From Hesseltinella vesiculosa (Eukaryota > Mucoromycota > Mucoromycetes > Mucorales > Cunninghamellaceae), in assembly GCA_002104935.1 (NCBI GenBank), contig MCGT01000036.1:186001-250000 (forward strand): 64,000 nucleotides of DNA, written 5' to 3'. Below are positions 50,741-62,682 of the stretch, one piece after another (the first letter of the stretch is position 1; the number at the start of each line of letters is the position of its first letter). The notes below the pieces were generated by a model. It was not told where the DNA came from and did not search any database. It saw nothing but the letters and a program-made list of their open reading frames with translations. Made by a program: the position numbers and the translations under genes.

Positions 50741-50799
50741 TCATCACACAGTTTTTTTTTTTTCAAAGGTTTTTTTCTTTTTTCTTTCGTCTCTCGTAG

Positions 50800-51112
50800 A
50801 TGGCATTAGGTTTGCTTTTGTGGCAAGCATTTCTTGTTTAGGCTATCTCTTGTGGATGGCATTGGGTTTGCTTTAGTGGCAAGCATTTTTTGTTTAGGCT
50901 ATCTCTTGTGGATGGCATTGGGTTTGCTTTAGTGGCAAGCATTTTTTGTTTGGGTCATCTCTTGTGGATGGCATTGGGTTTGCTTTAGTGGCAAGCATTT
51001 TTTGTTTAGGCTATCTCTTGTGGATGGCATTGGGTTTGCTTTAGTGGCAAGCATTTTTTGTTTAGGCTATCTCTTGTGGATGGCATTAGGTTTGCTTAAT
51101 GGCAAGCATTTG
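50800..51112. repeat. 56-bp tandem array
   Basis: ATGGCATT(A/G)GGTTTGCTT recurs at 50800, 50856, 50912, 50968, 51024 and 51080, an exact 56-base period over nearly six units. Units differ at only a few positions. It begins beside the RCC1 fragment and ends about 10 bases before the conserved element at 51122. Confidence 0.93.
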
Positions 51113-51121
51113 GATGTGGAT

Positions 51122-51198
51122 AGCCAGTTACCTCCTCGTGGTCACATCTGGGCAACCATCTTTTTTATGAGAATGGGCTAAAAATTGGCACTGCGTTT
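51122..51198. repeat. array-flanking conserved element, copy 2
   Basis: Begins AGCCAGTTACCTCCTCGTGG, as at 32258, and keeps the order CTGGGCAACCA, TGGGCTAAA and TGGCACT. Identity is near complete in the first 40 bases and decays after that. Confidence 0.75.
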
Positions 51199-51605
51199 CT
51201 TTAATAAATTACTTTGAAAGTACCTCTCCTAGCTGTAAATAATACTTTGATATCATGTCAAAGGATGGGTTTTATTTTATTTTTCAATTCAATTTTCCAA
51301 ATGTAAAAAAAAAAAAATCAAGACTTTTGATGTAAAAAGAATCTGAATGTCAGGGGGTAACGTAAAAAAAAAAAATAAGTTCAAGTGAAAGAAACTGAGT
51401 GTCTTTACCAACTTTCAAACAACTTTCAAAAAAAAAAAAGCCAATACCACTTCATCTCTGTATCATTTAGCTTGCCTCCTGCTGGTCAAATCTCCCAATA
51501 AAACAAAAAAGTAGACCTGAAGAAAGGGCCCTTTTAATTTACATATCGCAAGAGGAATAATGGGATGCAAGAGGAAAAAGTCTATTCGTCTGCCAGTAGC
51601 ACAGA

Positions 51606-52391
51606 ATGTTGAGCGCCGGACCATTCTTTCTTTTCGACGTTGCCTACCTGACCAAGCTGATGGACCCCCACACATCCAAACTAAGCAACGCTGGGTTTGT
51701 TCCTATGTGCATTCCCACCGGCCCAGTACATCGACCCAGATACCTCCGGGGTAACAGTAGCTTTGCCCGGTCCAAGGCAACGTCGTTGCAACGGCTACTT
51801 ACCAAGGGAGCAAGGGGCTACCGGCTGCACTGCCTGCCAAACGAAGGGACTGATGAGACAGCTGCGATGGGTGAAGACACACTTCAGTACATTCTCGATG
51901 ATATGATCTTTTTGCAAAGTCTCCACATGCCCTGGTTCCACTTAATGAATTCTTCCTCTGAAACTCCCCCTTTTTTGCCCCTTTGTGTCAGATGGATCGG
52001 CTTTCATTGTTGCTCCTTTTTAGAAAGCTGGATTGTGGAGTGGTCAAAATCTACAAGTTTATTCTTTTTCTCAACATGGTTCTGCATGCTTAAAATAAAG
52101 TCGCGCACGATTCTCTCTACGCTTTCGACAACGGACCCAGAGATAAACAGAGGCGGATACACTGGCGCAAGCGACTACACTTCTGCAAAGCGACCACTTC
52201 ACCAGGCTTGGTTGGACTTTCCAATGGATAGTTTGGCAGTGACAGACCCTTATAGACCCAAACAAGGATGGAAGAAGCTTGGTTGGCAATATTATTCTCG
52301 TAATAGGATTACGATTCAATTGATCATATCTATGACCGGCTCCTTTTTTGTTGACGTAGAGATGTTATTCTACAGCGGCATGGCATATTGA
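51606..52391 (+). CDS. doubtful open frame, unknown
   Basis: A 261-residue frame from an ATG (MLSAGPFFLFDVAYLTKLMD) with no recognisable domain. It is Leu/Phe/Ser/Trp-rich in the middle, with two short hydrophobic stretches, and contains HMPWFHLMNSSSE and GWKKLGWQYYSRNRITIQLI. It lies between tandem-repeat DNA and the formin promoter. Length is its only support. It may be chance or the remnant of a mobile element. Confidence 0.22.
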   Translation: MLSAGPFFLFDVAYLTKLMDPHTSKLSNAGFVPMCIPTGPVHRPRYLRGNSSFARSKATSLQRLLTKGARGYRLHCLPNEGTDETAAMGEDTLQYILDDMIFLQSLHMPWFHLMNSSSETPPFLPLCVRWIGFHCCSFLESWIVEWSKSTSLFFFSTWFCMLKIKSRTILSTLSTTDPEINRGGYTGASDYTSAKRPLHQAWLDFPMDSLAVTDPYRPKQGWKKLGWQYYSRNRITIQLIISMTGSFFVDVEMLFYSGMAY

Positions 52392-52585
52392 GAAAAAAAA
52401 AGGAGGGGTTCTTCCCGAAACACAATCATTGGCTGAGCATCGGCTTTCGCTTACTTTGTCGCAAGTCTCGGGACTTGAATTCTTTTTTTAGCAAAAAAAA
52501 AAAAAGAAAGGTCCAAGACCTAAAAAAACCCTTTTTCTTTTCTATTTTCTATTTTTTGATTCATCCATTTGCTAAAGTCAACATC

Positions 52586-55500
52586 ATGACCGATCTCTTC
52601 CAGCGTTTTGGCAGAAAAAAAGACCCTCCTCCTCCAGCTAATGCACCCACGCCATCAACATCGATCAAGGCGCGATCGCTTAAAAGTTTGACTTGTAAGT
52701 TCTTTGCCTCCACTCCCCCTTCACCTCCTTTTTATTTCTCTACCGAACCATATCATAAACGCTTGCATTTTCATCGTTGTAGCAAAGTCATCCCAGCGCC
52801 AAGCAAGATCAATGACATCACCTCGCTCTTCCATTGAAATGACAACTTCCATGCCCCCTGAAGAAGAAGTTCATGAGCTGTTTGAACAGATGCTGGTAAC
52901 CAACAAGAATAAGGGGGGTTTCATTTGGATCGCACCATCTCAGCTTTGGTTCTTTTTATGATGATTAGGAGCGACGTGGGCTACATGAAGAACACATCTT
53001 AGCAACCATGCGGGCGTGGGCGGCTGAAAAGAAATGGCTGATGGTGCAGCAAGATTCCCAAGCCGAATACTTGGCAGCCCATAACAATCATGCAGACCCT
53101 CCCAACCCTATGAGAAGCGTCTTGGCTGAAAAAGCGGACAAAGTCTGGTCGACCCTGCATGCGCCACACCCTACCAGCAACAACAACAACAAAGGGTCAC
53201 ATGCCCATTCCTCCTCCACCAATCGCCTGCCTTCTGTCCTCTCTTCCTCCACCATCCTCACTGCACCTTCGATCAGCCCTTCCTCAAGCTCTGCCACCAT
53301 GACAAGTCTTGGCAGTTCATCTGTCTCCACCCCCTACCATCCTGCTCAACAGGACATCGATGATACCAGCGCCCCTGAATATTTTATTCGAAAATTCATG
53401 GAATCTAATCTTCGAGCCGTCACTCTTTCAGAAGTTGCAAAGCTAGAAGTCTGTCTACGCACACGACCTATCACGTAAGTTTCAACAGAATAAAATATTA
53501 CTGCGCACGCCCAAGGTTGCACAGGTCTTGTTGGACCGACACACTCATGCACACCCTTTTTTTTTATCTTGCGCCTCCTTTGTGTCACCTCAATAGCTGG
53601 CTTGTCAAATTCATCGATCTCAAAGGTCTACATGTGCTAATCTCATCCTTGGCCATTATCAATCGAGTCATTGAAAGGTAAAAAAAAAAAAAAAAAAAGT
53701 GATTGGATTCAACGGCGAGGCACATGGTCCGATCAGCTGCTCATCTCTTTTTTTTTTTTTTTTTTTTTTCCTTCAGAGCTAACAAAAAGGCAATGGACAT
53801 TGAAGCGGAAATCATCAAGTGTATAAAGGCATTGATCAACACAAAGGTAGGAGATTGACAGGACACTCTCTTTCATTGCTAACCTTTCTTTCCTCTTAGC
53901 TCGGTGGGAAAGACATGTTGGAGCATGCCAATTATGTTCAAACAGTGGTGTTTTCGATCCTGTGTCCTCATTGGCAAACGAGAAAGATGGTGTGCGAAAT
54001 CCTGACGTTTTACTGCTACATGACCAAAGATTGCGTGGCATATGATCAAGTGATTCGTGGCTTCGAGTTATTGAAGCTGCATACCAAGGCTATGGGTAAC
54101 TTTGATCGTTGGATGAGCATCCTCGAAGACACTCTGAATGGCCGAGGTCGCATGGGATCATTGGTGGGTGCCAATGCTGATTGGAGGCGATTGGGAGTCT
54201 ACAATGCCCCCGATAAACACCTGATGGAATATGCGGTAAGACCAAATATCATTCTTTTCCCTTTTCTCATCCTCGGTTTTTTTTTTCTTTTTCTTTCCAG
54301 CTCTCCAATTTGATTTTAATCAATGCTTTAACCAAAGTTCCTGCCAACGCGTCAGGACGAATTAAAATGCGACAACAGCTAAATGCCTCTGGATGGGAAT
54401 CGCGCATTGTACCCAAACTGAAAGTCATGCACTACCCTGTGCTGCAAGCCCAATTGGACGCCTATCAGCAAGCGTCCGACCAAGACCTGGACGATACCTT
54501 TGGCGATGAACTGTCGCTCTACTCGCACGTCAATAATCCACACCAACTGCTTGCCCTCATTACTCAGCATCTCGAGCCCTCGCCTAAATCTATGGATGCT
54601 TTACTCTCCCTCCTCAAAAACCTCCTGCTCATCAAAGGTGATGCCACTACCATGTAAGCTCAAAAAAAAAAAAAAAAAAAAAGAGCAGCCAGAACTGAGT
54701 TTACTCTTGTCTTAAGGTCACACTACATGCAAATGACAAACATGTTGGTTGGCCAGGTGGTAATGAATCGACGCTTGACATCCGACCGAGAAGATCTGAC
54801 CGCAGTCTATGGCGTGTCAGTGGGCAACCTCATCCAGCAATTCAGTGATCTGGACCGGCTGAAAGAATTGGAAGAATGCACTGCCCAGTCCCAGTCAACC
54901 ATCATCGGCCTGCAAAACGATAATCAAGAACTCTACGCCCAAATCCAACAACTCAAACATCAGCAGCCATCAGATACCCACCTCAATCGAAGACGTAAGC
55001 TGTGTGAACAATAACCTGTTCGCCGTTCCTGACCTGTTTTGCTGACCGACGTAGGCTCCCTTGATTTGAAAAAGGAAAATGAATCACTGCGGTCGCTTTT
55101 GAAGACTTCCAAAAACACCATGTTCATGCTGGAGCGCCGGGTGTCGGAATTGACGGACATGATGGAAAACTCGGACCCTCACCAGCCCACAGTCGCCCCA
55201 GCCTTTCTGCAGGCACAAGCCCAGTCGACACGGATCATTGTTGGCAGTGAATGGAAGACAGCCGCTTTTGGCTCCCAGCAATCCACCCCAGCCGACCCCA
55301 GGGATACCACCGTCCGCCCCTCCGCCATCAAAAACGCTGATGTTCCTGTGATCGTTCTCAAACCTCCCACCCATCGCAAAACGTCCTATCTCCCACACAC
55401 CAGCCGGAAGCCTTCGACAGGTTTGTACCAGATAAATTGACTTGCTCTAGCCACTCATTCTCATTATTTGTTCCTATAGACTCCAGCGCTAGCCCCAGCC

Positions 55501-58047
55501 ACGTCCCACTGTCCAATGCCAATCGATCTACCGACGACTTGAGTACCTCACCAACAGATATCGCAGCAACTGCTCCTATACCTCCACCTACTCCCCCCAA
55601 TGCAGTAGATGACATACCTCCACCTCCACCTCCTCCACCACTTGCTGCTTCGGTGACCAAAGCCGCAAACCCATCGGACATACCACCTCCGCCTCCCCCA
55701 CCACCCGTGGTTTCTACCTCAGCCAACGATATACCACCACCACCTCCTCCTCCACCTCTCCCAGGCGCCATCAATGCCAATATACCTTGTCCACCACGTA
55801 ATAGCAACACTGGACCATACCTCATTGAAATTCACTTTTTTTTTCCCTCTTCCTATAGCACCACCAGCAGCAGGCAGCATTCCCCCTCCTCCTCCTCCAC
55901 CTCCTCCTCGTAAGCATGTAAACAGACGGCTGACAATGATATGCTCACCTTTCCTGTTTTTTGTTATACAACACTTAGTCCCTGGTGCCGACGGCAGTGT
56001 ACCACCCCCACCCCCACCTCCAGGATCTGCCAAAGTCCCAACATCCACCATTCTGCCTATGGCCTCAGCTTCTACCCCTCGCAAAACACTGCATGTGCAA
56101 CCCCAGGTTAAACTCAAGAATCTACAATGGCAAAAGCTAGACCACAAGACCGTGGACAAGACCGTGTGGTCGGCCGGCGGCGTCGACGAGCAAAAGCTCG
56201 AGTCCAAGCTTTCTCAAATTGGCATCTTTGACCGCATCGACACCATGTTCACTGCCAAATCGAACACAGCCTTTGACAAGAAACTCCGGGCCAAGGCTGA
56301 AGAAAAGAAAAACGTCGTCAAGTTCCTCGTCAAAAACAAGAGCCACAATCTACGTAAACTTCTTTTTTTTTTCCAACAAGGGCATGCCCTCATCTATTGT
56401 TCTGTCTAGATATCGCGGTGCTGCCCAAGCTCAAGCGTTATGGTTCATTTGACGATGTTCGAGAAGAAATGATGCGGTTGAATGACAGCCTCTTTACAGA
56501 GACCTTGCTGACAAACCTGCTTGCCAATGCCCCGTCCAAAGAAGATGACCAAAAAACACTCAACAAGTACTTGGCGCCTGATGCTGCTGTGCAAGATCTG
56601 GACGTGCCAGAGCAGTTGACGATCGAGGTAAAAGATCAGCCATAGACTGAACGAATTTCCTGATTTTTATTTCGTTGTTTGTTGCAGATGATGAAGCTCT
56701 ATCGTTACAAGGAACGGCTTCAGTTTATGCTGTTCCGAGTTCACTTTTGGGAAAAGTTTGACCAGTTGATGGAAAACATGACCACCATCGTGAATGCATC
56801 CGATGCTCTGCATGATTCCCAGGCTTTCAAGGAATTGCTCTCGGTAATTGGGCTCTTCACCCCTGCACGCTTTTTATTCCTCCAGAAACATAACTTTTTT
56901 TCTTCTAGATCGTGCTAATGATGGGAAACTACATGAATGGTACTGGTTTACAGGGCGGTGCCTTTGGCATTCGCATATCCAGCCTGAACAAGGTAATAGT
57001 TGCCTATGCAATAGCAAATGTACGCTGACGATTGCTTCCCCCCCCCCCCGACACTAGCTTGTGGATACGCGAGCCTCTGATACCTCTTCATTGACCTTGT
57101 TGCACGTCTTGATTGGCATGGTTCGCCGAGAATTCCCCCAAGTGTTATCGTTTTTGGATGACCTGAAGGACATGGGCCAAGCTGCTCGGAGTAAGCTTTT
57201 TTTTTTCTCCTTTCGATTCCCTTTCATTTATGCTTTCCTTGACGATACTAACGCATTTTATAACTTATCTAGTCATGGCCAGTGTCAATGATATCATTCA
57301 AGAGTACACCGACATGCGACAAACCTTGAAGCAGCTGGAAAAAGAACTGCAAGACCACTGGCAAGGCAAAGATAACCTGGATGCCGAGGATCTGTTTTTG
57401 GAAGTCATGCAAGAACACCACAAGGCTGCAACCGACCGCTTTGATGATCTAGAAACCTTGTACCTGAACATGGATGCCAAGTGGAAGAACACCATGGTCT
57501 TCTACGGTGAAAACCCAAAGGTCATGCGCCCCGACGACTTTTTCTCTGTCTTCCATCAATTCACCACGCAGTGGAAGGTAAAAGGGAATCTTACCAGGGA
57601 CGAACCGTTCTCATTCTCCTCTTCATCTAGGTGGCTGCCAATACAGAAAAGAAGTACAGCGACCGTTTGGAAGAGGAAGAGAAACAGCGTCTCCTGAAAG
57701 AGCAACAGAAATCCAGCAGAGCAGCCCTGGTCAAGTCTGACGAAGATGAGGAGGACGAAGAATCGCTGGGGCCAAAAACACCCGCCGAGGACGCCCAGAC
57801 GGGCGAAAATGAGCGAAGTGTCATGGACAATCTGCTGGATCGTTTGCGGTCTGGCGAAAGCCTCCACCAGAAACGACGGGTGCGCCACCAACGGTACCGT
57901 CGCCAGCAATCCACCCCCTTGCCTTGTGTCTCCACCAGCACCACCTCTAGCAGCTCCGACTCGACCCAATCTCCGATGGATCCCCATGATACCCAACCCT
58001 TGAGTGCTGAAGACTTGCTCAAGCGTTTACAAAATGACTTTATGTAA
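52586..58047 (+). CDS. diaphanous-related formin (Bni1/SepA type)
   Basis: Actin-nucleating formin for polarised hyphal growth and septation. Eighteen exons give 1422 residues. The GTPase-binding/FH3 region starts EEEVHELFEQMLERRGLHEE and continues with APEYFIRKFMESNLRAVTLS, GGKDMLEHANYVQTVVFSIL and MSILEDTLNGRGRMGSLVGA. A coiled coil follows (LDRLKELEECTAQSQSTIIG). FH1 (about 55550-56030) has at least five Pro8-9 blocks, some placed on tiny exons. FH2 begins VKLKNLQWQKLDHKTVDKTV and holds LPKLKRYGSFDDVREEMM, MMGNYMNGTGLQGGAFGIRI and LTLLHVLIGMVRREFPQVLS. The C-terminal DAD is VMDNLLDRLRSGES followed by the basic RRVRHQRYRR, so autoinhibition by Rho binding at the GBD is expected. FH1 exon 11 is only 51 nt (55859-55909), so skipping it would stay in frame and change proline length. 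Confidence 0.96.
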
Positions 58048-58289
58048 ATCCACTCATCACTATCCAATACAATAAATAGCAATGATAATTAATGTTAATA
58101 ACAAATTATCCTACCAAACTCGGACGAGCCAAGTTGCAAAAAGGCATGCGCCTTCTTGCTCCAACCACGGCCGTTTCTCGATAGCCAGGGGCGTGTGATT
58201 GGGGCCAGTTTATTGAGTGATGGTGGTATGTTGCACTACATGAAAAGCCTCACGTACGAGTCATGATTTACAACATCTGATTTCCCAGC

Positions 58290-58545
58290 TAAAATGAAAA
58301 GTGAAAAACGAGAAGATGCTGGTACCGTACCCGCTGATCGTGTTAGGAGGTAAAAATATCAATTCTATATTTCCACGGCACTTTTTCTGCTCATCATCGA
58401 TTTTATGAGTTGGAGCATTGTCCAAGATGAGGAAGCATTTTTGACCACGGTGTCTTTTGTCAATTTTTGAACATATTTCCACATTGCAGTGCCGGAACAC
58501 ATCACTGGTCATCCAGGCTTTTTGGTTTCCGTAAACCCAGTTACT
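58290..58545 (-). pseudogene. pogo/DDE-type transposase fragment
   Basis: On the minus strand the frame reads NQKAWMTSDVFRHCNVEICS, then RGQKCFLILDNAPTHK, then GNIELIFLPPNT. This is the second Asp region of a DDE_1 (pogo/Tigger-like, Tc1-mariner superfamily) transposase: the LxxDNAPxH motif plus xxxLPPNTxS. After LPPNT the match is lost, a stop precedes the region upstream, and no first Asp domain or DNA-binding domain is near. A dead scrap of a DNA transposon. Confidence 0.75.
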
Positions 58546-60058
58546 GGTATGTCCAAAGGGCTGACGCTAACAATTTTAACATCGGTGTTTAAAACCCAAA
58601 ATTGATGTCAGAACCATCTAGTCAGCTACATGCGCGCAGAAAATAAAAAAACACGGCGATGGTATACAAAGGTACAGAAGATTTCGAATACACTGTACAC
58701 TCTCCTAGAAAAAATCTGAAAGGAAAAATGAAGTACAAAAAAAAACTGCTCTAGTTCACTTGGATTAAGCTTGGGAATGTTGTTTTAAGGATAGAGTGCG
58801 CTCATCTCGAAAAAAAAATTAGTCTCCAGGACACGCGTGAAAACCGTCAAAGTCTGAAAAAGCAATTGCGGGAACGGAAATCAAGTCTTCGTCCCGGGTT
58901 CGAAAAAAGCCCATATTTAGACATGGCAAGAAAAGTGTCAGTTTTAAGCAAATACTTGCCTTCAAAGGGAATGAAAATAATTGTGAGCGATATATTTTTC
59001 TTTATATGGGTGGTGGATTTTTTGAAAATATACTTTCCTAAAAAGTAGCAAAGGTAAGGGAGTGAGGAAAAGAGGAAGTGGGAAGCGGAAAAAAGGAAGT
59101 GGAAAAGCGGAACTGGCGAGTGCATGGCAAAAGAAAAAATGTAGTATTAACAAAAAGTGACCAAGTAGGAACTGGTTCCTTTATGGCCTTCTGGTGTAAT
59201 GTATTACCCTCAGCTCTTTGCCAAGGTTGATGTGGATATGCTTGCATGGTTGGTGTGAGGGGTAAGTAACAAGAAAAAGAAAAGAAAAAAAAAGCCCATT
59301 GCCGGCATCCTTTCCCTTTTCCTACCCTTCCTTTCTTTCCCTTGCACTTGAAATGAATAAAATATCATACCTTTGCCCTTTTTTCAAAATAAAACTGTAT
59401 TTTTTCCTGTCTTAAAAACAAATAAACCATTCAATGCTCGTGATCGCTTGGTATGCTCAAAGAAAAAAAGGAAAAAAATAACGCTGGTTGCCTCGTTGCT
59501 CTCCTCGTTGCTAGCCTGTAGCCACTTTTCTGGCGATCGTTGCCATCCTTCTTTCTGCTTGAAATAAGATAAGCAGTAGCACAAGCATAAGCCGTTAAGG
59601 ACATAACCCTCTCCGAAGAAAGACAAAAACCTTGCCATCCTTCCTCCTCCTCCTTCAGCCAAGGCCTATGTTCAACTTGCCAGGATAACTTGCCCAAGTA
59701 TATTTTTCCTGGAAAGTTAGGCACAGGGCTGAGCCTGGGTGTGTGCCAGGACTTGACTATAAAAAAGTCTCTGGCCATGACCATCGCCATGATAAGGGTT
59801 TTAGTGAAGGTCACTGTGTTTGTTTTGTGTTTTCCATGCCTTTAGGAAAAAAAAAAGAAGAAGAAGAAGAGAACCAAGGCTATTCACAGGTGAACAATGA
59901 CAGAAAAACAAGATTACCGATAAATTACCGATAAAATGACCGATATATTACCGACAAGGTTGTTTCTTACTTTCTTTCTCAAGTTTCAGAGGAGATGGCA
60001 GGTTAGGTTTTTTTTGTTGTTTTGTTTCCAATCTACTGACTCGTATTTTTTCCCCAAG
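58546..60058. other. gene-free stretch in 3' repeat island
   Basis: AT-rich DNA with a purine-rich run of GGAAGTGG/AAGCGGAAAA words (59045-59120). Near its end, 59920-59960 repeats a TTACCGATA-type word four times. No gene supported. Confidence 0.45.
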
Positions 60059-60117
60059 ATCAACAAGACCTTCTCCAGTTAGTTATCCCATATAAGCAGC
60101 GACCTGGTACTGACCTC

Positions 60118-61149
60118 ATGACGAAAATAATGCTGCAAGATCCACGTATTATGAACATAATACTAACAACGTTGATCGGTAAGTTAGCTTGTTGCATCCT
60201 CTCTCTGCTGACGTGTAAGAACTTTGTACATGCTACAGGTGAAAATGCCAAAGATCACTATGTGCTTACACCATGTGAATGGATTGATGGGCGTCGTTCG
60301 GACATGTTATATACACCCATCGCATCTCCAACGGATGCACTTCCACCTGTGATAGTTGAAGTGCAGAACGTTGTCGACAAATATTTCATTCGTCGCCTTA
60401 TCAAATACTGTGGCCATATCATCGACAAGTATCAAGTGGAGCCTATCGCCTTGACAATATGTATACATGCGGCGAGAAGGGAGATCGTCGACAAACTTTC
60501 AGACACACCAATTGCTCCCTATTTGAAGAAACTGCCGTGCGATTCATGGGCACAAAGTCACTTTTTCTTAAGTGAAACAACGCTTTCGAATTTTTTGCAG
60601 CCACCCCTGCCGCCGATGGTTGCAGTTGGCTACGTTCTGGTTAAGCAGCAAGTGTCACTGATCGGATTGGAACACAGGGACGACCCAACTGTGCAAATGA
60701 TGTGTGAAATTGCGAAAACTGCTCTCGATCATCAAATCCAGCATGAAGTACAAACCGTCGATGTGTTGCTTGACGTTTGCAAACACAACCGCGATCACTA
60801 CAAACGAATGTTGGAGGCGTTGGACGAGGATGGGCATGACCAAAAACGACTACGACAATACGTGAATGATGGCATCCTTTATGCCGAAACATGCATACTC
60901 AAGTACTCTACACAAGGATCCAGTTCATTGATGCCAGCACCCCCCGATTTGCCTGAGTCTGTCCTACCCAGCAGGGATAGAAATGCATCCACCAACCCAC
61001 TGCGACGCATTAACGCAGAAAACAGAAAAACCGATTTGGAATGGGCAAACGATTTTGTCGAAGACTGCAAGGCCAAGAAAACCAAAATGAACTGGAAAAT
61101 GTCTTTCCTGCCCTTTTTTTGGGCGTTTTGCTTTTTGTTCTGCCGATGA
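60118..61149 (+). CDS. PD-(D/E)XK nuclease-like protein of Mucorales-type family, 3' end replaced
   Basis: A member of a family I recall as expanded in Mucorales, resembling the Rpn/YhgA-type PD-(D/E)XK nuclease/transposase superfamily. Core motifs: LTPCEWIDGRRSDMLYTP (Asp of the PD motif) and PPVIVEVQNVVDKYFIRRLI (Glu-x-Gln in place of ExK, as in that superfamily). KYQVEPIALTICIHAARREI, then LPCDSWAQSHFFLS and the helical PLPPMVAVGYVLVKQQVSLI region follow. A 60-nt in-frame intron (60179-60238) joins TTLIG to ENAKDHY. The frame extends upstream to an acceptor at 60058 (DQQDLLQLVIPYKQRPGTD), so a first exon is missing or undetected. From 61103 the C-terminus is foreign (SFLPFFWAFCFLFCR): the inverted copy at 62475-62682 continues differently, into what looks like the original end. 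So this copy is probably truncated. Confidence 0.65.
   Translation: MTKIMLQDPRIMNIILTTLIGKLACCILSLLTCKNFVHATGENAKDHYVLTPCEWIDGRRSDMLYTPIASPTDALPPVIVEVQNVVDKYFIRRLIKYCGHIIDKYQVEPIALTICIHAARREIVDKLSDTPIAPYLKKLPCDSWAQSHFFLSETTLSNFLQPPLPPMVAVGYVLVKQQVSLIGLEHRDDPTVQMMCEIAKTALDHQIQHEVQTVDVLLDVCKHNRDHYKRMLEALDEDGHDQKRLRQYVNDGILYAETCILKYSTQGSSSLMPAPPDLPESVLPSRDRNASTNPLRRINAENRKTDLEWANDFVEDCKAKKTKMNWKMSFLPFFWAFCFLFCR
60895..61102 (+). repeat. 208-bp inverted repeat A, plus-strand copy
   Basis: Encodes ILKYSTQGSSSLMPAPPDLP through TKMNWKM of the PD-(D/E)XK-like protein and is matched by the reverse complement of 62475-62682. The encoded residues are identical in both copies. Homology stops abruptly at both ends. 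Confidence 0.88.
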
Positions 61150-61694
61150 GACGGCAGTGAGGGGCAGTTGGTTAGGTATTCTTCCATTCATTTGAAAGCC
61201 GAGGACCAAGGCTATTTGCAGGTATCAAGAACGTAAGAAAGTGGGCTCTGATGGCAATGCTGGCAATAGCGACGTTCTGATTGGCGGGATTATAGTCAGG
61301 GCTGATCGAGAAGGGTTCAGTAGCAGGTGGGTGCGTAATGGAGTATACTACACTTCTCTTTATGAGAAACCAAAAAAAAAAAAAAAAAAAAAAAAGTTGC
61401 CAGGTTGGGTTTCCCCTTGGGGTTATCTGTCTTGGCCGGGTGTGGATGAAAGTTTCTCCACGAGGTCACACCATGGAAACCAACATTGCCATCAAGGCAA
61501 CCTCGGCCAGAGCACTGGCAACTATTTAGTTATTTATCTTTTCTATCTTTCAGTACAAAGCTTGAAATAAAAACGTAGCAATCAAACAAACAGCCCCAGC
61601 CAAAAAAAAAACGACACCAGCCAAAAAAAAAAGAGCCACGTTGCTCTAAGCCAAGAATCCAAGGCTAACCTCCACCAATCTACTCTAACCTGTT

Positions 61695-62010
61695 CAGTCT
61701 GCTAGTCCTTGGTGAACTTTGGCCAGTATCAAAAATTGTAACCTCGCTGGATATGTGGCTACAGAGTTAGTTTGTGCCAAAATCTGGCGTTCTCGCAGCC
61801 TTTCTTTTTTTGGAAGTATCTCATGTCTTTGCCCGGTATAAAAGTCCAAATGTATCACTTTTTTTGTCTTCAGATGGCACCATTAGAAAGCTACCCATCC
61901 ATGCTCTGTATAGAACCAAAGATTATGAAAAAAAGGAGGAGTATTGAGGGTGATATGGGAGAATCAGTATCGGGGAAGGGGTGAGGTTGGCGTGGGCGGG
62001 CAATGATGGA
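61695..62010. repeat. dispersed repeat family R2, copy 2
   Basis: Partner of 29150-29510. Shared blocks include AGAAAGCTA, TAGAACCAAAG, GGTGATATGGGAGAATCAGT and the TATCGGG end. It lies between the two arms of inverted repeat A. Confidence 0.75.
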
Positions 62011-62379
62011 TAAGCACCAGCAATTCCGCAATTACTATTTGATCATGGGCGATGCTACGATCTATCGCAAAAGTATGTAAGACCTAGTCAAGAAACGTGG
62101 ATACAAAGCTGTTTCCCTTCCACCTTACTCCCTGAGCTTCATCCAATTGAGCCATTCAGGGCACAAAATGAAAAACCATGTGCGTCGTAAGAGACTCGAC
62201 AAGTTTCCGACAAGCATCGACAAGTTTCCGACACAAAACATACTGAAAAAAATCAGGTGGCCCGTTTCGTTCTGATTTTTTATTTTTTCTTGGCTTGTCA
62301 AGCAAATATCTTTTATTTCATACTATTCGATGGATATATTTTTATAAGGTAAAGCAGAGAGAAAGTTGTTAGGTATATA

Positions 62380-62682
62380 TTATTTTTTTGACTTCAGCCC
62401 GTTGAAAGTGTTTTTGAGACTAAGCGGATTTGCGTATGTTGAAAAATACCCTGCAGCACGTCCCATGTCAAAACACATTTTCCAGTTCATTTTGGTTTTC
62501 TTGGCCTTGCAGTCTTCGACAAAATCGTTTGCCCATTCCAAATCGGTTTTTCTGTTTTCTGCGTTAATGCGTCGCAGTGGGTTGGTGGATGCATTTCTAT
62601 CCCTGCTGGGTAGGACAGACTCAGGCAAATCGGGGGGTGCTGGCATCAATGAACTGGATCCTTGTGTAGAGTACTTGAGTAT
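62380..62682 (-). pseudogene. C-terminal fragment of the PD-(D/E)XK-like gene
   Basis: On the minus strand this holds the last ~100 codons of the family: ILKYSTQGSSSLMPAPPDLP..., WANDFVEDCKAKKTKMNWKM, then CFDMGRAAGYFSTYANPLSL and KNTFNGLKSKK before a stop at 62380. The first two parts are identical to 60895-61102. No nuclease core precedes it: at 62682 it switches directly into an unrelated 350-bp module. It preserves what is probably the native C-terminus lost by the copy at 60.1 kb. Confidence 0.75.
62475..62682 (-). repeat. 208-bp inverted repeat A, minus-strand copy
   Basis: Reverse complement of 60895-61102. Its upper end coincides with the lower end of inverted repeat B. Confidence 0.88.
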
